From positions 1 through 7,918 of the forward strand of contig DEQA01000016.1 of NCBI GenBank assembly GCA_002359075.1: a stretch of 7,918 nt of DNA, written 5' to 3'. Below are positions 5,373 through 7,918 of this stretch, piece after piece; the stretch's first letter is position 1, and every line of letters begins with the position of its first letter. The DNA comes from Planococcaceae bacterium UBA3378 (lineage in GTDB: Bacteria > Bacillota > Bacilli > Bacillales_A > Planococcaceae). Under the pieces are notes generated by a model. It was not told where the DNA came from. It made no database searches and saw only the letters and a program-made list of their open reading frames with translations. The translations under genes were made by a program, and so were the position numbers.

Positions 5373-6566
5373 TTAGTCGTTGTTCTCTTTTTTTGATATA
5401 AGCGTGTAGCTGAAGGCTAAAGCTAATGCTATGAGCAGCATAACAGCAATAAACGCAATAATGCCGTTCCAGCCGTAGTAATGCCAGAAGAAGCCACCGG
5501 TTGTGCCGCCTATACTAGAGCCGAAATAATAAGCAAAAAGATAAAGGGAAGATGCCTGTGCCTTGTCCTTTTTCGCGCGGAAGCTGACTCCTCCGCTGGC
5601 GATCGAGTGGGCGCCGAAAAATCCGAACGTAAAAATGGTAATACCGGCAATTTTAATAACCAGATTTACAGGAATCGTCAGCAAGGCCCCTGAAAACATA
5701 ATAAGAATGCCGATAAAAAGAACACGCTGTCTCCCGAATCGATCCGACAGGCTGCCGAACCATGCCGAACTGAAAGTACCGACGAGATAAACGATAAAAA
5801 TCCAGCCGACGATACTCGCACTGAGGGAGTACGGCTCATCGAGTAATTTGTAGCTTATGTAATTGAAAAGTGTTACAAAGCTGCCCATTAATACAAAGGC
5901 AATACCAAATAAGCTGACAAGTCCCGGATCTTTAAGGTGGTGCAGTAATGATCTGGTGAGCATAGAGAAATTCAGCGGACGGGCTTTGAAGTTTCGAGAT
6001 GGAGGCAGGGCCCATATAAAATATAGACTGATCAGAATACTTATTACACCCAGTAAGATGATGCCGATTCGCCAAGTGAATAAATCTGTCATTGTTCCCA
6101 TGAAAATCCGTCCAACAAGCCCGCCGACAGAATTACCGCTGATATACAGACCCATTGCAGCCCCAAGACTGGACGGCTCCATCTCTTCTCCAAGGTAAGC
6201 CATCGCAATCGCAGGGACACCCGCTAATACGAAACCTTGTACAGCCCGTAAAATAAGAAGAGACTCAAAAGAAGGACTACACGCTAATACAAGTGTAAGA
6301 ACTGCTGAAGCTATTACGGATACTGTCATAATATTTTTACGGCCCCATGCTTCTGAAAGGGAGCCGAATAAAATAAGACTGAAAGCTAATACGATAGTAG
6401 CTACTGATAATGATAAACTTGCAGTAGCAGGCGAAATGCCGAATTCATCGGAAAATACAGGCAGCAATGGCTGTGTAATGTATAGATTAGCAAATGTACA
6501 TAATCCTGCAGCAAAAAGCGCCAAGTTTGCTTTAGTGAAATCCTTTGTTCCCTTCTGAATATGCAT
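5373..6566 (-). CDS. MFS transporter, YnfM (acriflavin-sensitivity)-like, probable drug/metabolite efflux
   Basis: 397-aa, 12-segment major facilitator, typical length. The N-terminal signature NLYITQPLLPVFSDEF GISPA with the ASLSLS stretch resembles the YnfM-type exporter branch (TCDB 2.A.1.36). Motif A occurs in both halves: GSLSEAWGRK (68-77) and GSLSDRFGRQ (271-280). RAVQGF (107-112) is motif-B-like, and the Gly-rich ISGNSVGGLVGR (142-153) resembles motif C of drug/H+ antiporters. A hydrophilic loop (about 188-214) joins the halves. The start ATG has only a weak AAGAAG SD about 9 nt upstream; no better start was found. It is a stand-alone unit with its own terminator and candidate promoter. 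Adjacent to ohrR-gpx but transcribed separately, and the OhrR palindrome is not repeated before it, so no shared regulation is indicated. The substrate cannot be read from sequence. Confidence 0.88.
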   Translation of the reverse strand: MHIQKGTKDFTKANLALFAAGLCTFANLYITQPLLPVFSDEFGISPATASLSLSVATIVLAFSLILFGSLSEAWGRKNIMTVSVIASAVLTLVLACSPSFESLLILRAVQGFVLAGVPAIAMAYLGEEMEPSSLGAAMGLYISGNSVGGLVGRIFMGTMTDLFTWRIGIILLGVISILISLYFIWALPPSRNFKARPLNFSMLTRSLLHHLKDPGLVSLFGIAFVLMGSFVTLFNYISYKLLDEPYSLSASIVGWIFIVYLVGTFSSAWFGSLSDRFGRQRVLFIGILIMFSGALLTIPVNLVIKIAGITIFTFGFFGAHSIASGGVSFRAKKDKAQASSLYLFAYYFGSSIGGTTGGFFWHYYGWNGIIAFIAVMLLIALALAFSYTLISKKENND

Positions 6567-6604
6567 GATCGATTACTTCTTTCTCTAGTAAGTATTGTTT
6601 CTAT

Positions 6605-6630
6605 TATTATATTATAATATTTTTTGACAA
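6605..6630 (-). promoter_or_regulatory. Candidate promoter region of the MFS gene
   Basis: On the minus strand TTGTCA (6625-6630, 5 of 6 to the -35 consensus) is followed by a very AT-rich run containing overlapping TATAAT and TAATAA matches at sub-ideal spacing (13-16 nt). A promoter is likely here, but the exact -10 is ambiguous. Confidence 0.45.
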
Positions 6631-6641
6631 TTTAATGAACA

Positions 6642-6674
6642 AAAAAAGGGGACATCTCCTTTATCCCCTTTTTT
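6642..6674 (-). terminator. Terminator of the two-gene minus-strand operon (symmetric, A/T-flanked)
   Basis: AAAAAAGGGG (6642-6651) pairs with CCCCTTTTTT (6665-6674); A6652-T6664 adds a pair, leaving a short loop. On the minus strand the GC stem ends in a long T run. It lies about 95 nt after the stop of the MltG-like gene and just upstream of the MFS promoter, so it insulates the two minus-strand units. Confidence 0.8.
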
Positions 6675-6769
6675 CGTAAAATATAAGCGCTCGATTTTTT
6701 TGCATATGTAAAGTTTGCCGTGTCAAAAGAAAAATACAACGAAAATCGGGCTGCTGCGAACAGCTCTTT

Positions 6770-7258
6770 TTAGTCCGTGCTCTTTCCTGTTAACGTTTTG
6801 GCCATTTCTTCTATTGTCATATGAGAATTCAGCTCAAACTGTCCCTTTTGGATGGAACGGGAATATTCGGGCTTTGATAAAAAAAGCTCCAACTCCCGGC
6901 TGTTCTTAATAATTCCCGCATCCTCCGCTTGTTTACCGATATCATACAGTGATACGCCCTCATAAATATAAATCGTACCGGTAACCGCTGCCGCTGCTTC
7001 TTCTGTACTTTCCTGATCTGCAGAAGCTGACTGTTGGGTTGTTTTTTCTTCTTCCTTTTGAGTAGTTGCCTGTGGGGATACTTTCAATGACGCAATTTCT
7101 TTGTTTGCCTCAGCAAGCTGCTGTTGCAGTGCTGCTATTTCTTTTTCGTGTGCCGTATTTGTTTCTTTTGAAAGAGGGAGGTCCATAAAGTCCAGCACCG
7201 TCAATACAGCACCTGCCAAAAATAGTCCGATGCCCATTCCACGCAGTAGTTTCTTCAT
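6770..7258 (-). CDS. Membrane-anchored small protein with the LysM-like part of MltG/YceG, no catalytic domain
   Basis: 162 aa. An N-terminal membrane anchor (about residues 5-23, GMGIGLFLAGAVLTVLDFM) is followed by a coiled-coil-like stretch (about 38-59, heptad Leu/Ala with EIAALQQQLAEANKEIASLK), a Gln/Glu/Thr/Ala-rich linker (60-92), and a folded C-terminal part (94-158). That part, IYIYEGVSLYDIGKQAEDAG then IIKNSRELELFL and KGQFELNSHMTIEEMAKTL, matches the LysM-like subdomain of endolytic murein transglycosylase MltG (pattern GxSxxxIAxxLExAGVIK...KxGxYxLxxxMSxxEILxxL). MltG itself is about 340 aa and has its catalytic Glu in a later domain, absent here, so no transglycosylase activity is expected. 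It may bind cell wall or cell-wall proteins. The ATG abuts the preceding gene's TAA, with GAGGGC 6 nt upstream: a coupled operon. Automatic annotation may label it MltG, which would overstate its function. Confidence 0.75.
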   Translation of the reverse strand: MKKLLRGMGIGLFLAGAVLTVLDFMDLPLSKETNTAHEKEIAALQQQLAEANKEIASLKVSPQATTQKEEEKTTQQSASADQESTEEAAAAVTGTIYIYEGVSLYDIGKQAEDAGIIKNSRELELFLSKPEYSRSIQKGQFELNSHMTIEEMAKTLTGKSTD

Positions 7259-7705
7259 TTATATGCCCTCATTTGATAAGATTGATCGTACTTGATCAGG
7301 GGTTAGCGTCGATAGCTTACTAATTTCCTCAACAGACAGCCCTTGTTTGCCCAGTTCAATGACCTGGCTCACTAAAATACTATGTATAGGCTTTGCGCTG
7401 CTGCCTGCTTGTTGTCCTTGCGATGCTTGAGTATACGGTTGTTTCTTTTGCGCTGCCGCTTGCTGGAATGCTTCTATCGGTGCCTTTTTATGTGAAGATT
7501 TTGGTGATTGCACTTTAAAATTAGGTTCAAGCAATAGCTCTTCCTCCACAATTTTTAAACGGCGTTTAATGCTATTTGTCTCCTGGTAAATGCCGATTGA
7601 CAGTTCCTCTACTTCCTTTTCAATATGTTTAGTACGGTCTTTTAGGAAAAAAGAGAGGATGATGAGTACTATTCCAACACCCATTAAGATGAGTGAGATG
7701 TTCAT
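7259..7705 (-). CDS. Single-pass membrane protein, DUF6115/SwrB-like C-terminus
   Basis: 148 aa from the chosen start. A transmembrane helix spans about residues 2-21 (NISLILMGVGIVLIILSFFL), then a charged coiled-coil-like stretch (about 24-60), a Gln/Ala/Ser-rich linker, and a small C-terminal helical module (about 108-148), VIELGKQGLSVEEISKLSTL and TPDQVRSILS, which resembles the DUF6115 module seen at the end of SwrB/YlxL-type proteins and looks helix-turn-helix-like. The start at 7705 is chosen because AGGAGG (7715-7720) lies 9 nt upstream; an ATG 13 codons earlier (7744) falls inside the likely -10 box and cannot be transcribed from it. It is the first gene of a two-gene operon with the MltG-like protein. 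No flagellar genes are adjacent, unlike swrB. The cellular role is unknown; the DUF6115 assignment is by pattern only. Confidence 0.75.
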   Translation of the reverse strand: MNISLILMGVGIVLIILSFFLKDRTKHIEKEVEELSIGIYQETNSIKRRLKIVEEELLLEPNFKVQSPKSSHKKAPIEAFQQAAAQKKQPYTQASQGQQAGSSAKPIHSILVSQVIELGKQGLSVEEISKLSTLTPDQVRSILSNEGI

Positions 7706-7742
7706 TTTTATATACCTCCTGTGCTGTGCAATGAATGTTTCC

Positions 7743-7751
7743 ATTATAACA
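7743..7751 (-). promoter_or_regulatory. Extended -10 promoter of the DUF6115-like/MltG-like operon
   Basis: On the minus strand TGTTATAAT is a TGn extended -10 with a perfect TATAAT (7743-7748). No good -35 is visible at 16-18 nt. The predicted 5' leader is about 30 nt and includes the AGGAGG of the first gene. Confidence 0.65.
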
Positions 7752-7791
7752 AAAGATATTATGAATTGATGCTAGATTTTTTTTTAGATTG

Positions 7792-7800
7792 TGTTATAAT
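7792..7800 (+). promoter_or_regulatory. Extended -10 promoter of rpmG
   Basis: TGTTATAAT (TGn plus perfect TATAAT, 7795-7800) is preceded by a T9 run and AT-rich sequence that may act as an UP-like element; no clear -35 at the right spacing. Transcription would start near 7807, giving a leader of about 55 nt. It faces away from the identical box at 7743-7751. Confidence 0.65.
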
Positions 7801-7812
7801 GGGTTAGTCGTA

Positions 7813-7845
7813 TAAATCATGCTCAATTTATTTATTCTTGATTTA
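7813..7845 (+). repeat. Inverted repeat in the rpmG leader
   Basis: TAAATCA (7813-7819) and TGATTTA (7839-7845) can pair over 7 bp with a 19-nt loop, ending 5 nt before the GGAGG. It is all AT-rich and weak, and may be chance; a translational control hairpin is possible. Confidence 0.25.
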
Positions 7846-7862
7846 GAGTGGGAGGGTTAATA

Positions 7863-7918
7863 ATGCGCGTAAATATTACTTTAGCTTGCACTGACTGCGG
7901 CGAACGTAACTACATTTC
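7863..7918 (+). CDS. rpmG: 50S ribosomal protein L33, 3' part beyond the window
   Basis: Only 18 full codons are visible: MRVNITLACTDCGERNYI, the unmistakable N-terminus of bacterial L33, a small (about 49 aa) protein of the large ribosomal subunit. The CXXC pair Cys9/Cys12 marks the zinc-binding (C+) form; the second pair lies outside the window. GGAGG (7851-7855) is 7 nt before the ATG. The gene is divergent from the membrane-protein operon. Bacillales often carry several rpmG copies, so the exact paralogue cannot be named. Confidence 0.93.
   Translation, partial: MRVNITLACTDCGERNYI

Noticed and set aside
6751..6762. GCTG-TTCG-CAGC mini hairpin on the minus strand just after the MltG-like stop
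   Set aside because: Only four base pairs and no T run directly after it; the A/T-flanked hairpin at 6642-6674 is the better terminator.
7706..7744. Upstream ATG adding 13 residues to the DUF6115-like protein
   Set aside because: It lies inside the TATAAT box and before the strong AGGAGG that serves the ATG at 7705; the extra residues are hydrophilic and would precede the membrane anchor.

Overview
The window looks like chromosomal DNA of a low- to mid-GC Gram-positive bacterium of the Bacillales, probably Planococcaceae (Lysinibacillus/Solibacillus-like). The reasons are strong AGGAGG-type ribosome binding sites, stem-plus-U-tract terminators, a Bacillus-type L33 N-terminus, a Bacillus-type OhrR and an ECF sigma/membrane-protein pair. 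The family placement is inferred from overall protein flavour; no marker gene fixes it. No rRNA, tRNA, CRISPR array, insertion sequence or phage gene was seen.

Layout. (1) 1-2095, plus strand: the 3' part of trpE overlapping trpG by 4 nt, i.e. both subunits of anthranilate synthase, followed by a structured intergenic stretch and a terminator. No trpD or other trp gene follows. (2) 2140-3962, plus strand: a possible ECF-type promoter, an ECF sigma factor gene interrupted by an in-frame amber codon just before its DNA-recognition helix, an overlapping gene for a six-segment membrane protein with a CXXC-X20-CXXC motif (probable anti-sigma factor or sensor), and a cysteine-free carboxymuconolactone-decarboxylase-family gene. 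These three form one apparent operon. (3) 4043-5042, minus strand: a hairpin usable from both sides separates the convergent ohrR-gpx operon. A MarR-type peroxide sensor (OhrR) is translationally coupled to a thiol-dependent glutathione-peroxidase-family enzyme. A perfect 26-bp palindrome covers the likely -10 box. (4) 5043-5284 holds no recognisable gene. (5) 5287-6630, minus strand: a single-gene unit for a YnfM-type MFS transporter with its own terminator and candidate promoter. (6) 6642-7748, minus strand: a two-gene operon of small membrane-anchored proteins, one DUF6115-like and one carrying only the LysM-like part of MltG/YceG. (7) From 7792, plus strand: a divergent promoter and the first 18 codons of rpmG (ribosomal protein L33).

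How the parts work together. OhrR and the peroxidase form a self-contained organic-hydroperoxide response module: oxidised OhrR should leave the palindrome and induce both genes. The sigma operon would normally be an envelope or stress signalling unit, but its sigma factor is broken in region 4 as written, so the membrane protein and the CMD-family enzyme may be orphaned, or the sigma factor may work by readthrough or as two pieces. The most notable items are the sigma factor interruption, the ohrR-gpx operator, a possible second redox cysteine in OhrR, and the catalytic-domain-less MltG-like protein.
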